Source: CAYRHS01 sp964424125
GTDB taxonomy: Bacteria; Actinomycetota; Acidimicrobiia; IMCC26256; JAOSJL01
NCBI GenBank assembly: GCA_964424125.1
Contig: CAYRHS010000008.1
Coordinates: 1-36,767, forward strand
Length of the DNA stretch: 36,767 nucleotides
Direction of reading: 5' to 3'
Shown: positions 1-7,654 of the stretch, one piece after another
Layout of the letters: the number at the start of each line of letters is the position of its first letter
Position numbering within the stretch: position 1 is the first letter of the stretch
Position numbers and translations under genes: made by a program
Notes under the pieces: generated by a model
Told to the model about the DNA's origin: nothing
The model's database searches: none
Seen by the model: only the letters and a program-made list of their open reading frames with translations

Positions 1-2
1 TC

Positions 3-182
3 CACGGCGCGCTCGGCTACTCGACCGACACGCCGCTCGAGCGCATGCTGCGCCACGCCCGCGCCGCCCGCCTGGTCGACGGCGCCGACGAGGTGCACCA
101 GGCGCTGATCGCCCGCAACCTCCGCGGTGCCTGGGCCGAGACGGGCTCGCTCGACGCGGCCACCGGCGCCCTCGACTTCTGA
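3..182 (+). CDS. acyl-CoA dehydrogenase, C-terminal end (partial)
   Basis: The last 59 residues of a flavoprotein acyl-CoA dehydrogenase; the rest lies upstream of the window. The piece begins HGALGYSTDTPLERMLRHAR and continues with RLVDGADEVHQALIARN. This is the usual end of the C-terminal helical domain of the family, where an (H/Q)G.GY segment and a (D/E)G.(D/A)E.H motif help to build the FAD/acyl-CoA site. The enzyme would oxidise an acyl-CoA thioester to the enoyl-CoA and pass electrons to an electron-transfer flavoprotein. The substrate cannot be told from this fragment. The reading frame stays open to the left edge of the window. Confidence 0.85.
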   Translation, partial: HGALGYSTDTPLERMLRHARAARLVDGADEVHQALIARNLRGAWAETGSLDAATGALDF

Positions 183-215
183 CCCCGACGGTCGTTGCCC
201 GTACACTCTGCGCGC

Positions 216-842
216 ATGAGCTTCACCAAGGTGTCGGCCCTCGACGCGACCGGGTACGTCGTCCTGCGGGACTCGGATCTTCGGGTGCCCGACGACGAGT
301 ACCTGTCCCTCGAGTACATGGACTGGAAGAGCGGCGGCGACACGAACTTCGCCCCCATCGCCTCCGCGCACGGCGATCTCGAATGCGCCGGCTTCTGGGA
401 CCACGGCAAAGCCGACAAGGACGGCGTCTGGACCGCCAACGCGAAGCGGTGCCCGACCATCGTCGAGTGGGTGAACCGTGTCGGGGCGAACTTCGGCCGG
501 GTCCGCACAATCAAGCTCGAGCGCCAGTCCTACGAGCGATCGCTCGAGCAGATCCACCTCGACGACAACAACCGCCTCAACCCCGACGACCAGGGCTGGG
601 TCGTGCGGGCATGGCTCGAGCTGAGCGACAATCCGGGCGCACAGATGGTCCTGCGCGAGGACGGTGACGACCCCGCCACCGAGACGCGCATCGACCTGCA
701 CCCGGGCCTCCAGTACGTCGTCGACTCCGAGCGCCTGTGGCACGTCGTCAGCAACCCGACCGATCGGCCCCGCTACGCGCTGATCGCCAGCTTCGAGAGC
801 GGGCCCGCGCTCGAGCGCTGGATCGAGTCGCAACTGCCCTAG
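216..842 (+). CDS. Putative 2OG-Fe(II) oxygenase-like (aspartyl hydroxylase-like) protein
   Basis: A 208-residue soluble protein. The ATG at 216 is chosen over a possible start at 195, because 195-215 lies in the short gap after the previous stop. Its centre carries IHLDD (H114, D116), followed about 60 residues later by LWHVVSN (H176) and RPRYALIASF (R186). That spacing matches the HxD...H...R facial triad and 2-oxoglutarate-binding Arg of jelly-roll Fe(II)/2OG dioxygenases, with some resemblance to aspartyl/asparaginyl beta-hydroxylases. The assignment rests on this motif pattern and is tentative; a cupin-like fold without catalysis is possible. It stands alone, with a hairpin following its stop codon, and no neighbour suggests a substrate. 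Confidence 0.6.
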   Translation: MSFTKVSALDATGYVVLRDSDLRVPDDEYLSLEYMDWKSGGDTNFAPIASAHGDLECAGFWDHGKADKDGVWTANAKRCPTIVEWVNRVGANFGRVRTIKLERQSYERSLEQIHLDDNNRLNPDDQGWVVRAWLELSDNPGAQMVLREDGDDPATETRIDLHPGLQYVVDSERLWHVVSNPTDRPRYALIASFESGPALERWIESQLP

Positions 843-859
843 CTCGAAGCCAACGTCCA

Positions 860-878
860 CCCCACGCGGAGCGTGGGG
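860..878 (+). terminator. Candidate hairpin terminator after the oxygenase-like gene
   Basis: CCCCACGC (860-867) and GCGTGGGG (871-878) form a perfect 8-bp stem with a GGA loop, 18 bases after the stop at 842. No T-tract follows, which is common for terminators in GC-rich actinobacteria. Confidence 0.5.
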
Positions 879-967
879 CGGGTGCGGGTGTGCGCCCACC
901 CGGCGCTGCACACCTCGCTCCCGTGGGGTCACCCGCCGGTGTCACAGGCCGGCGGTACGATCCGGAC

Positions 968-1837
968 GTGGCGCTTTCGGTCCCCGTGTCGCTCTCTCCG
1001 AGCGCGGTTTCGGCGTTCAAGAGCTGCGGGCTCGCGTTCCGGTTCTCCTACGTGGACCGGCTCCCCGAGCCCCCGTCGATCCCCGCCAGCCGAGGCACCC
1101 TCGTCCACGCGGCGCTCGAGCGGCTGATGCTGCACCCGCCCCCGGCGCGCACGCCGGAGACGGCACGAGCGGAGCTCGACCGGGCGCACGACGAGCTGGC
1201 CGAGCATCCCGAGTTCGCCGGCCTCGGGCTCGGCCCCGACGAGCGGGCGGCGTTCCACGCCGAGGCAGCCGAGCTGCTCGATCGCTACTTCGAGCTCGAG
1301 GACCCGGCTTGCGTGACGCCGATCGGCCTCGAGGTGAAGCTCCAGGCCGAGATCGGCGGCGTGGTCGTGCGCGGGATCATCGATCGCCTCGAGCTCGACG
1401 CCGACGGCGAGCTCGTGGTCACCGACTACAAGACGGGCAGCGTGCCGTCGGAGCGCGTGGAGCAACAACGTCTCGCCGGCGTCCACTTCTACTCGGCGCT
1501 CTGCGAGCGGGTCATCGGTCGCCGCCCGGCCCGTGTCCAGCTGCTCTACCTGTCGAAGCCCGAAGCCATCATCGCCCGGCCGACGGACCGCTCGACCTCG
1601 GGGCTCGAACGCCGCACCGCCGCCGTCTACGAAGCGGTCCGCCAGGCCTGTTACCGGGAAGACTTCCGCCCCAGCCCGGGGCCGCTCTGCAACTGGTGTG
1701 CGTTCAAGCCCTACTGCCCGTCGTTCGGCGGCGACCCTGGCCAGGCGGTCGAGCTGCGGGTCGCGGCCGCCGAAGCGGAGGCGATCGCGGCCGGTGCCCC
1801 ACCGCTGTTCACCACGTCCGAGCTCTCACCGGCGTGA
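968..1837 (+). CDS. RecB-like PD-(D/E)XK nuclease with C-terminal iron-sulfur cysteines (Cas4/AddB-like)
   Basis: A 289-residue protein from the GTG at 968; the frame is open further upstream, but that part overlaps the oxygenase-like gene. It has the RecB-family exonuclease layout: RGTLVHAALE (H47), GIIDRLE (D139) and VTDYKTG (D153, K155), which are the metal-binding and catalytic positions of PD-(D/E)XK nucleases. C20 near the N-terminus and C241, C244 and C250 (CNWCAFKPYC) have the spacing of the 4Fe-4S cluster of AddB and Cas4. It probably acts on DNA ends. No cas genes or helicase lie nearby, so a CRISPR role is unsupported. It is coupled to the next gene by an overlapping GTGA. Confidence 0.85.
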   Translation: MALSVPVSLSPSAVSAFKSCGLAFRFSYVDRLPEPPSIPASRGTLVHAALERLMLHPPPARTPETARAELDRAHDELAEHPEFAGLGLGPDERAAFHAEAAELLDRYFELEDPACVTPIGLEVKLQAEIGGVVVRGIIDRLELDADGELVVTDYKTGSVPSERVEQQRLAGVHFYSALCERVIGRRPARVQLLYLSKPEAIIARPTDRSTSGLERRTAAVYEAVRQACYREDFRPSPGPLCNWCAFKPYCPSFGGDPGQAVELRVAAAEAEAIAAGAPPLFTTSELSPA

Positions 1838-2415
1838 GCATGCTCGACCCGGGTCGGCGTGCCCCGCGCCGACCGCAGGACCTCGTCGAGCGCGTCGACG
1901 CGACGGTGGACCGGTGGGTGGACCACCACCGGGGCCCGATCGCGGACCGGGTCTTCTACTCGCTCTCGGCCGCGTTCGACCACGGCATCGGCTGGCACGT
2001 GATCGGCGCACTCGAGGCCGCCAGGGCGCGCCGGAAGCAGCCCTTGCTCCGTCTCTCGATCACGCTCGGCGTGGAGTCCTTCCTCACCAACATCGTCGTG
2101 AAGTCGTTCTTCCGTCGCGTCCGGCCGATCGAGCGTGACGACGACTTCGACCGCGCCACCGTCGATCTCCCCTACGGGGTGCGCATGCCGATCACGAGCT
2201 CGTTCCCGTCCGGCCATGCCGCGGCCGCTTTCACCGCGGCCGCGGTGCTGAGCCGGGGACCGGTCTCGAGCGTCGGGTATCACGGCCTCGCGGCGCTCAT
2301 CGCCGCGAGCCGCGTCTACGCCCGGCTCCATCACGCTTCCGACGTCGTCGCCGGCGCGGCGCTCGGCTCCTTGATGGGCGGCGTGGCCCGGCGCGTCTAC
2401 CCGATCCATGGCTGA
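1834..2415 (+). CDS. PAP2-superfamily lipid phosphatase
   Basis: A membrane-associated phosphatidic acid phosphatase-type protein of 193 residues from GTG 1834, or 191 from ATG 1840. The GTG overlaps the TGA of the nuclease gene, so translational coupling is likely. All three PAP2 signature motifs are present (numbered from ATG 1840): K88...R95-P96 (KSFFRRVRP), P123-S-G-H126 (SFPSGH) and S157-R158-x5-H164-x3-D168. H126 would be the proton donor and H164 the phosphohistidine nucleophile. Such enzymes remove phosphate from lipid phosphates or isoprenoid diphosphates; the substrate is not evident. Its last codons overlap the start of the next gene by 8 bases. Confidence 0.9.
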   Translation: MSMLDPGRRAPRRPQDLVERVDATVDRWVDHHRGPIADRVFYSLSAAFDHGIGWHVIGALEAARARRKQPLLRLSITLGVESFLTNIVVKSFFRRVRPIERDDDFDRATVDLPYGVRMPITSSFPSGHAAAAFTAAAVLSRGPVSSVGYHGLAALIAASRVYARLHHASDVVAGAALGSLMGGVARRVYPIHG

Positions 2416-3400
2416 GCAGCCGACCATGCGGGCGCTCACCGTCGTCGAGGGCGATCGGGTCGTGCTCGACGAGCGGCCCGTCCCCGAGCCCGGCGCCGGC
2501 CAGGTGCGCGTCCGTGTCGCAGGTGCGGGGCTGAACCGCGCCGACCTGCTCCAGTGCGCCGGCCTGTACCCAGCGCCTCCGGGAAGCCCGCCCGACATCC
2601 CCGGGCTCGAGTTCGCGGGGACGATCGACGCCGTGGGGCCCGGAGTCCGGTCGCCGGACCTCGGCGATCGGGTCTTCGGCGTCGTCGGGGGCGGGGCGCA
2701 AGCCGAGTACCTGGTCACCGACGCCGACCACTGCGCACCGGTGCCCGACGGCCTCGACCTGGTGGCGGCGGGCGGAGTCCCCGAGGCCTTCGTCACCGCG
2801 CACGACGCGTGCTGGACCCGATGCCGGCTCGGCATGGGCGAGCAGCTCCTCGTGCATGCGGTCGGGTCAGGTGTCGGCACGGCCGCGGTCCAGCTGGCTC
2901 GCGCCGCCGGGTGCCGCGTCGTGGGCACCGCCCGCAGCTCGTGGAAGCTGGAGCGCGCCGCCGAGCTCGGCCTCGACGTCGGCGTCGAGGCCACCCGTGA
3001 TCCCGATCCCCGCGCGCTCGTCGCCGCGCTCGAGCCCCACGGCGTCGCCGACGTGGTTCTCGACCTCGTCGGAGGCCCCTACCTCGAAGTCGACGTGGCC
3101 GTGGCCGCGCCTCGCGCTCGGATCGCGGTCGTCGGCACGCTCGCGGGGGGAAGGTCAACGATCTCCGCGCTCGGGCTCATGACGAAGCGGCTCGAGCTCC
3201 ACGGAACCGTGCTGCGGGGCCGGAATCGTGCCGAGAAGGCCACCGCGACCGCCTCGTTCACGCGCCACGTGGTGCCGCTGCTCGCCCGGCATACCGTCCG
3301 GCCGGTGATCGCCGACACGGTCCCGCTCGGCGACGGCGCTGCCGCCTACGACCGCCTCGCGGCCGAGGACGTGTTCGGCAAGCTCGTCCTCGTCCCCTGA
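2408..3400 (+). CDS. NAD(P)H:quinone oxidoreductase, zinc-free MDR family (PIG3-like)
   Basis: A 330-residue medium-chain dehydrogenase/reductase. The GroES-like N-terminal part includes NRADLLQCAGLYPAPPG and PGLEFAG, a pattern typical of the quinone-oxidoreductase/PIG3 branch (one-electron quinone reduction with NADPH). The Rossmann nucleotide loop is AVGSGVGTAA at residues 151-160, followed by GCRVVGTARS. No structural zinc cysteine cluster is visible, in keeping with the zinc-free quinone-reductase class. ATG 2408 overlaps the PAP2 gene, making a three-gene operon (nuclease, phosphatase, reductase) with no obvious common pathway. The 3' end overlaps the convergent leucine dehydrogenase gene by 55 bases. 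Confidence 0.9.
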   Translation: MAEQPTMRALTVVEGDRVVLDERPVPEPGAGQVRVRVAGAGLNRADLLQCAGLYPAPPGSPPDIPGLEFAGTIDAVGPGVRSPDLGDRVFGVVGGGAQAEYLVTDADHCAPVPDGLDLVAAGGVPEAFVTAHDACWTRCRLGMGEQLLVHAVGSGVGTAAVQLARAAGCRVVGTARSSWKLERAAELGLDVGVEATRDPDPRALVAALEPHGVADVVLDLVGGPYLEVDVAVAAPRARIAVVGTLAGGRSTISALGLMTKRLELHGTVLRGRNRAEKATATASFTRHVVPLLARHTVRPVIADTVPLGDGAAAYDRLAAEDVFGKLVLVP

Positions 3401-4437
3401 GCACGCTCGACCCTCCGTCGAGCCCGTGCCTCAGCCGCCGCGAACGGCGTGATCCCGCGCGCGGCGGCCTCGTCGAGGATCGAGAGCACCGTCATCGCGA
3501 TCTGCTCGACGTCGGCGAACGCTGCTGCGCGGTCGTACCCGCCCGGCGCGAACTCGTGGGCGAGGTTGATCACGCCGCCCCCGTTCACGACGTAGTCGGG
3601 GAGGTACAGGACGTCCGCCGCCGCGAGCGCGTCCGCCACCGCGTCGTCGGCGAGCTGGTTGTTCGCCGCCCCCCCGACCACCCTGCCGCGGAGCCCCGGC
3701 GCGCGCCCGGCGGTCAGCACACCCCCGAGCGCGCAGGGCGCGAGCACGTCGCACGGCGTCGTCCACACCTCGTCCGGATCCACGGTCACGACGCCGTGCG
3801 CGGCGCGAACACGTGCAACGGCGTCGTCGTCGACGTCCGCGACGGTCACCCGGGCGCCGTCGGCGACCAGACGACCGGCGAGGAGCGATCCGACCTTGCC
3901 GACTCCGCTGATCACCACCTGCCGACCGGCGAGTCCCTCGGGCCCGAAACGTCGGACCGCCACGGCTCGAAGCGCGCCACGGAGACCGACTGCGGTGGCG
4001 ATGCTCGGATCGCCCGACGCATCGCTCGCGCCGGTCACGTAGGGACAGGTCTCGGCGATGACGTCCATGTCGTCGGGAGTGGTGCCGACGTCCTCGGCGG
4101 TGAGGTAGCGACCCTCGAGGCGCGCGAGCCCACGGCCGTACGCGTGGAACAGCTCCGGCGTCTTGTCCGTGGCCGGGTCCCCCATGATCACCGCCTTGCC
4201 GCCACCGTGGTCGAGGCCCGCGACTGCGTTCTTCCGGGTCATCGCGGCGGCGAGGCGCAACACGTCGTCCAGTGCCGCGCGCTCGTCAGGGAACGGGTGG
4301 AACCGGGTACCGCCGAGCGCGCGGCCGAGCGCCGTGGAATGGACGGCGACGATCGCGTGGAGCCCGACGTCGTCGTCGCGGATCCGGACGACCTCCTCGT
4401 GCCCGGGAGCCGCGATCGGCTCGAGCGCGATCGACAC
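3346..4437 (-). CDS. Leucine dehydrogenase (Glu/Leu/Phe/Val dehydrogenase family)
   Basis: A 363-residue NAD-dependent amino acid dehydrogenase that deaminates leucine and other branched-chain amino acids to 2-oxo acids. The GTG at 4437 lies 11 bases after the lipoprotein stop and gives the family's usual length; the frame is open upstream, but that part overlaps the lipoprotein gene. The substrate domain has GGTRFHPF, MTRKN (K69) and the catalytic GGGK (K81), equivalent to K68 and K80 of Bacillus leucine dehydrogenase, and then ITAEDVGTT-like YLTAEDVGTTPDDMD. The NAD loop is GVGKVG (178-183). PDYVVNGGGVINLAHE near the end is also typical of leucine dehydrogenase. It probably forms an operon with the upstream lipoprotein gene. 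Confidence 0.92.
   Translation of the reverse strand: MSIALEPIAAPGHEEVVRIRDDDVGLHAIVAVHSTALGRALGGTRFHPFPDERAALDDVLRLAAAMTRKNAVAGLDHGGGKAVIMGDPATDKTPELFHAYGRGLARLEGRYLTAEDVGTTPDDMDVIAETCPYVTGASDASGDPSIATAVGLRGALRAVAVRRFGPEGLAGRQVVISGVGKVGSLLAGRLVADGARVTVADVDDDAVARVRAAHGVVTVDPDEVWTTPCDVLAPCALGGVLTAGRAPGLRGRVVGGAANNQLADDAVADALAAADVLYLPDYVVNGGGVINLAHEFAPGGYDRAAAFADVEQIAMTVLSILDEAAARGITPFAAAEARARRRVERAQGTRTSLPNTSSAARRS
3397..3434. terminator. Imperfect hairpin at the quinone reductase stop codon
   Basis: CTCGAC (3406-3411) pairs with GTCGAG (3417-3422) around a CCTCC loop. The stem resumes with CACG/CGTG and CTGAG/CTCAG, broken by two small bulges. The lower stem contains the reductase TGA (3398-3400). 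It lies within the C-terminal codons of the opposing dehydrogenase gene. Confidence 0.4.
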
Positions 4438-4448
4438 GGAGCCGCCGC

Positions 4449-5081
4449 TCAGCCGATCGCGACGGTGATCGTCGGAGGCGATTCCGACGTGCTCACCGAG
4501 AACGGCCGCTCCTCGCCGAGCCCGATCACCCACCGCATCTCGTTCTCGAAGTCGTCTTCGAATGCCACCTCGGTCACGGGCGGACTCGACGATTCGAGGA
4601 CGTCGGGGCCGTCGTAGACGGTCGTGAAGGAACCGTCGTCGGCGAACTCGGTCGTGCTCGCGAACGTCATCCGCACCAGCAGGAACGCCGAACCTTCGAC
4701 CTCCAGGGTCTGACCCTCACCGAACTGGAACGGGCCCGGGTCGTAGGCGACGTCGTAGCCGGGTGCAGGAGTCCCGTCCCGGAACGTGAACGACACGACA
4801 CAGCCGTCCGTGACGCTCGCGTCGACGAGGTAGGCGGTCTCCTGGGATGGTGGCGTCGCGACCGGGTCGAGGCGCCCGCCGGTGCAGGCGTCGGGGGTCG
4901 CAGCGGTGCTGGTCGTCGTGCTCTCGGCCGTCGAGCTGGTCGAGGAGGAGCCGCCGGCAGCCGCGGCCTCGTCGGTGTTCGCGGTCGTGGTGTCGTCGTC
5001 ACCGCACGCGGTCACCACCAGGGCAAGTGCGAGCGCCATCGCCGCGATCCCGACCGTCCGTCGCCGTCGTGTTCGCTGCAT
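4449..5081 (-). CDS. AMIN-like domain lipoprotein
   Basis: A 210-residue exported lipoprotein. Residues 1-25 form a type II signal peptide with an Arg-rich start (QRTRRRR), a hydrophobic core and the lipobox VTAC; C26 would be lipidated. A Ser/Thr/Ala-rich linker covers about residues 30-62. The remainder resembles the AMIN-like domain of actinobacterial lipoproteins, with VVSFTF, PGYDVAYDPGPF, GSAFLLVRM and, near the end, MRWVIGLGEERPFSV. The related AMIN domain is linked to cell-wall binding in other proteins, but the role of this lipoprotein class is not established. It is transcribed divergently from the thiolase gene and is followed at 11 bases by leucine dehydrogenase. Confidence 0.8.
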   Translation of the reverse strand: MQRTRRRRTVGIAAMALALALVVTACGDDDTTTANTDEAAAAGGSSSTSSTAESTTTSTAATPDACTGGRLDPVATPPSQETAYLVDASVTDGCVVSFTFRDGTPAPGYDVAYDPGPFQFGEGQTLEVEGSAFLLVRMTFASTTEFADDGSFTTVYDGPDVLESSSPPVTEVAFEDDFENEMRWVIGLGEERPFSVSTSESPPTITVAIG

Positions 5082-5173
5082 ACCGACTCGCTTTCGTGAC
5101 CGTCCACCCCCGGCCGAGCCGGGACCTCGCAGGTAGGATCGATGGTTTCACACGGGGCCCGGGGCAAGGAGGC

Positions 5174-6355
5174 ATGGTGGCCGACGTCGTGGTGGTGGAT
5201 GCGCTGCGCACACCCCTCGGGCGCCGCGGCGGCGGGCTCGCGGGCGTGCATCCCGCCGAGCTCTTGGCGCGCACCCAGCGCGCGCTCGTCGATCGCGCCG
5301 GCATCGACCCGGCCGCGGTCGGACAGGTCGTCGGCGGGTGCGTGAGTCAGGTGGGCGAGCAGACCTTCGACATCGCCCGCACGGCGTGGCTCACTGCGGG
5401 GCTCCCGGTCGAGGTCGCGGCGACGACCGTCGACTCCCAGTGCGGGAGCTCGCAGCAGGCAACCAATCTCGCGGCCTCGCTGGTGGCCGCCGGGGTCGTC
5501 GACGTAGCCCTGGGCTGCGGCGTCGAGCTGATGAGCCGGGTTCCGCTGGGCGCGGCGAGCAAGGCCGGACCCGGTCGACCGCTCCCACCGAGTTACCGGG
5601 AGCACTTCGAGCTGACCTCGCAGTTCGAGGCGGCAGAGCGCATCGCTGAGAAATGGGGCATCGCTCGCGAGGACGCCGACCGCTTCGGCGTGAGCTCGCA
5701 ACAGCGAGCGCGCCGGGCCTGGGACGAAGGACGCTTCGACCCCGAAGTCGTGCCCGTCTCCGCCCCTGTGCTCGACACCGACGGCGAGCCCACCGGTGAC
5801 CAGCGGACGGTGGGGCGCGACGAGGGCCTGCGCGAGACCTCGCTCGAAGCCCTCGCCGCGTTGAAGCCGGTTGCGCGTCCCGACGGCGTCCACACGGCCG
5901 GCACGTCGTCTCAGATCACCGACGGCGCGGCTGCGGTACTCCTGGCCACGCCCGAACGCGCAGAGGCGCTCGGCCTCACCCCGCGCGCCCGCGTCGTCGA
6001 CCAGTGCCTGGTCGGTACGGACCCCGTGCTGATGCTCACGGGCCCCATCGACGCCACGCACCGGTTGTTGGGACGAACCGGGCTCACGATGGAGGACATC
6101 GACGTCGTCGAGATCAACGAGGCCTTCGCTTCGGTCGTGCTCGCCTGGGAACGCGAGCTCCGGCCGGACATGGAGCGCGTCAACCCCAACGGTGGCGCCA
6201 TCGCGCTCGGGCATCCCGTCGGCGCCACCGGTGCGCGGTTGGTCACGACCGCGCTGCACGAGCTCGAACGATCGGGAGGCCGGTACGCGCTCGTCACCAT
6301 GTGCTGTGGCGGTGGCCTCGGCACGGGGACGATCCTCGAGCGGGTCTCCTCCTGA
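5174..6355 (+). CDS. Thiolase (acetyl-CoA acetyltransferase family)
   Basis: A 393-residue thiolase for thiolytic cleavage of 3-ketoacyl-CoA or acetoacetyl-CoA formation. The nucleophilic cysteine is C90 in VDSQCGSS, the catalytic histidine H347 in ALGHPVGATG, and the second cysteine C377 in MCCGGGLGTG; INEAFASV is the conserved oxyanion-site segment. A strong ribosome site, AAGGAGG (5166-5172), lies only one base before ATG 5174. GTG 5177, one codon later, has better spacing and may be the true start. The YdjC-like gene follows after 2 bases. Members of this family are annotated both as acetyl-CoA C-acetyltransferase and as FadA-like, and the substrate chain length is not visible here. Confidence 0.93.
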   Translation: MVADVVVVDALRTPLGRRGGGLAGVHPAELLARTQRALVDRAGIDPAAVGQVVGGCVSQVGEQTFDIARTAWLTAGLPVEVAATTVDSQCGSSQQATNLAASLVAAGVVDVALGCGVELMSRVPLGAASKAGPGRPLPPSYREHFELTSQFEAAERIAEKWGIAREDADRFGVSSQQRARRAWDEGRFDPEVVPVSAPVLDTDGEPTGDQRTVGRDEGLRETSLEALAALKPVARPDGVHTAGTSSQITDGAAAVLLATPERAEALGLTPRARVVDQCLVGTDPVLMLTGPIDATHRLLGRTGLTMEDIDVVEINEAFASVVLAWERELRPDMERVNPNGGAIALGHPVGATGARLVTTALHELERSGGRYALVTMCCGGGLGTGTILERVSS

Positions 6356-6357
6356 CC

Positions 6358-7188
6358 GTGGCGACACTCGTCGAGCGACTCGGCCGCAGTCCCGAAACCC
6401 GACTCCTCATCATCAACTGCGACGACCTCGGATCGACCCGCGCCGCGAACGTCGCGACCTACGAGGCCTTGCGCCACGGCGTCGCGACGAGCGCCACGCT
6501 CATGGTGCCATGTCCGTGGTCCCGGGACGCGGCCGCGCAGTACCGCGGCGAGGACGTGGGCGTGCACCTCACACTCAACTCGGAGTGGGAGGCCTATCGC
6601 TGGGGTCCCGCCACGCACTCCCCGAGCCTGCTCGACGGCGACGGCGGGTTCCCGCGGACTCTGCAGGACGTGTGGGACCACGCCGACCTCGACGAGGTCC
6701 ACAAGGAATGCAGGGCCCAGATCGAACGGGCGATCTACTGGGGCTTCGACGTCAGCCACCTCGACAGCCACATGGGGACGCTGCAGCTCCAGGCCGCGTT
6801 CTTCGACGTCTACCTCGAGCTGGCCGCCGAGTTCCGGCTCCCGCTGCGGATGGGGAGCCCCGGTGGCGAACGCCTCGTCGGCTTCCGTTACCGCGACCTG
6901 GCCGCGGAGGCGGGCATCGTGTTCCCGGACCGCCTGATCCTGAGCGACGTCGGCGCGCGCAAGAAGCTCGAACGGGTGGTCCTCGAGCTCGAGCCCGGCG
7001 TCACCGAGGTCTTCCTCCATCCGGCGGTCGACACGGACGAGCTGCGCTCCTCCTACCCGGACTGGGCCGGGCGCGTCGACGACCATGCACTGCTCTGCGA
7101 CGACCCGTCGCTGCGGGACCTGCTCGAGCGCGCCGGTGTCGAGCTCATCGGCTACCGCGAGCTGCGCGAGCTCCAGCGGTCCGGGTGA
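6358..7188 (+). CDS. YdjC/ChbG-like polysaccharide deacetylase family protein
   Basis: A 276-residue protein from GTG 6358, two bases after the thiolase stop; the upstream open frame overlaps thiolase. The motifs of the YdjC/ChbG carbohydrate deacetylase family are in place: NCDDLG (D22, D23), VGVHLTLNSEW (H70) and SHLDSHMG (H134, D136, H138), with FLHPAVD (His-Pro) near the C-terminus. These residues build the metal site that removes acetyl groups from N-acetylated sugars such as chitooligosaccharides. The actual substrate is unknown, and the coupling to thiolase is unexplained. The TGA stop lies inside a long perfect hairpin. Confidence 0.87.
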   Translation: MATLVERLGRSPETRLLIINCDDLGSTRAANVATYEALRHGVATSATLMVPCPWSRDAAAQYRGEDVGVHLTLNSEWEAYRWGPATHSPSLLDGDGGFPRTLQDVWDHADLDEVHKECRAQIERAIYWGFDVSHLDSHMGTLQLQAAFFDVYLELAAEFRLPLRMGSPGGERLVGFRYRDLAAEAGIVFPDRLILSDVGARKKLERVVLELEPGVTEVFLHPAVDTDELRSSYPDWAGRVDDHALLCDDPSLRDLLERAGVELIGYRELRELQRSG

Positions 7189-7231
7189 TGCGTTCATGGC
7201 GCGCGCTCAGCGCGCGCCATGAACGCATCAC
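7185..7231. terminator. Perfect 22-bp hairpin between convergent genes
   Basis: Bases 7185-7206 are exactly complementary to 7210-7231, leaving only a TCA loop. The left arm starts at the deacetylase stop (TGA 7186-7188), and the right arm ends 11 bases before the stop of the opposing SCP2 gene. The position suggests a bidirectional terminator; the length and perfection are unusual. Confidence 0.75.
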
Positions 7232-7242
7232 GGCCGCCCCTG

Positions 7243-7629
7243 TCAGAACTCGAGCGTCTCGCGGATCTTGGCCTGGAGCGCGCGGTACTCGGGCGAGCCG
7301 GTGATGGGAATGAGCTGCATGAGCTTGCCGACGTCCCCCGCGCACTTCATCCGACCCTGCATGAAGGCCACGTTCGGGTCGAGCTGCCCGCGAGCGATCT
7401 CGATCCCGGTCTCGTAGGTCATCGTGAGGGAGAAGTCAGGATCGTCGAGCTCGCCGATCTGCGATTCGACGAGTCGACCGTCCTCGACCACCCACCAGTA
7501 CCGCACGTCGCCGTCGGGCCCCCCGGTGACGACGTACTGGATCCGGGCGCTGACGTCGGGACGCTCCGGCTGATCGGCGGCGAGACGCCGTCCTTCGTCC
7601 AGCCAATCCTGCGTGAGGTACTTGGCCAC
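7243..7629 (-). CDS. SCP2 sterol-carrier-type lipid-binding protein
   Basis: A 128-residue protein from GTG 7629, preceded by a purine-rich ribosome site (AAAGGGGAGA); the longer open frame upstream overlaps mca. It begins VAKYLTQDWLDEGRRLA and contains RIQYVVTGGPDGDVRYWWVVEDG, DFSLTMTYETGIEIARGQLDPNVAFMQGRMK and GDVGKLMQL. This is the standard pattern of small bacterial SCP2 proteins: a five-stranded sheet, then the FMxGxxKxxGD(x)xKLM segment. Such proteins bind acyl-CoAs or sterols in a hydrophobic tunnel. Nearby acyl-CoA dehydrogenase and thiolase genes fit a role in lipid handling. It is directly downstream of mca. Confidence 0.88.
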   Translation of the reverse strand: MAKYLTQDWLDEGRRLAADQPERPDVSARIQYVVTGGPDGDVRYWWVVEDGRLVESQIGELDDPDFSLTMTYETGIEIARGQLDPNVAFMQGRMKCAGDVGKLMQLIPITGSPEYRALQAKIRETLEF

Positions 7630-7654
7630 GTCTCCCCTTTCGGCGAGCCGCAGT

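Noticed and set aside
968..1837. Cas4-like nuclease as part of a CRISPR system
   Set aside because: No repeats, spacers or other cas genes are present; stand-alone RecB-like Fe-S nucleases are common in actinobacteria.
5082..5173. Promoter between the lipoprotein and thiolase genes
   Set aside because: TAGGAT near 5134 could be a -10 element, but no convincing -35 sequence is found at the right distance.
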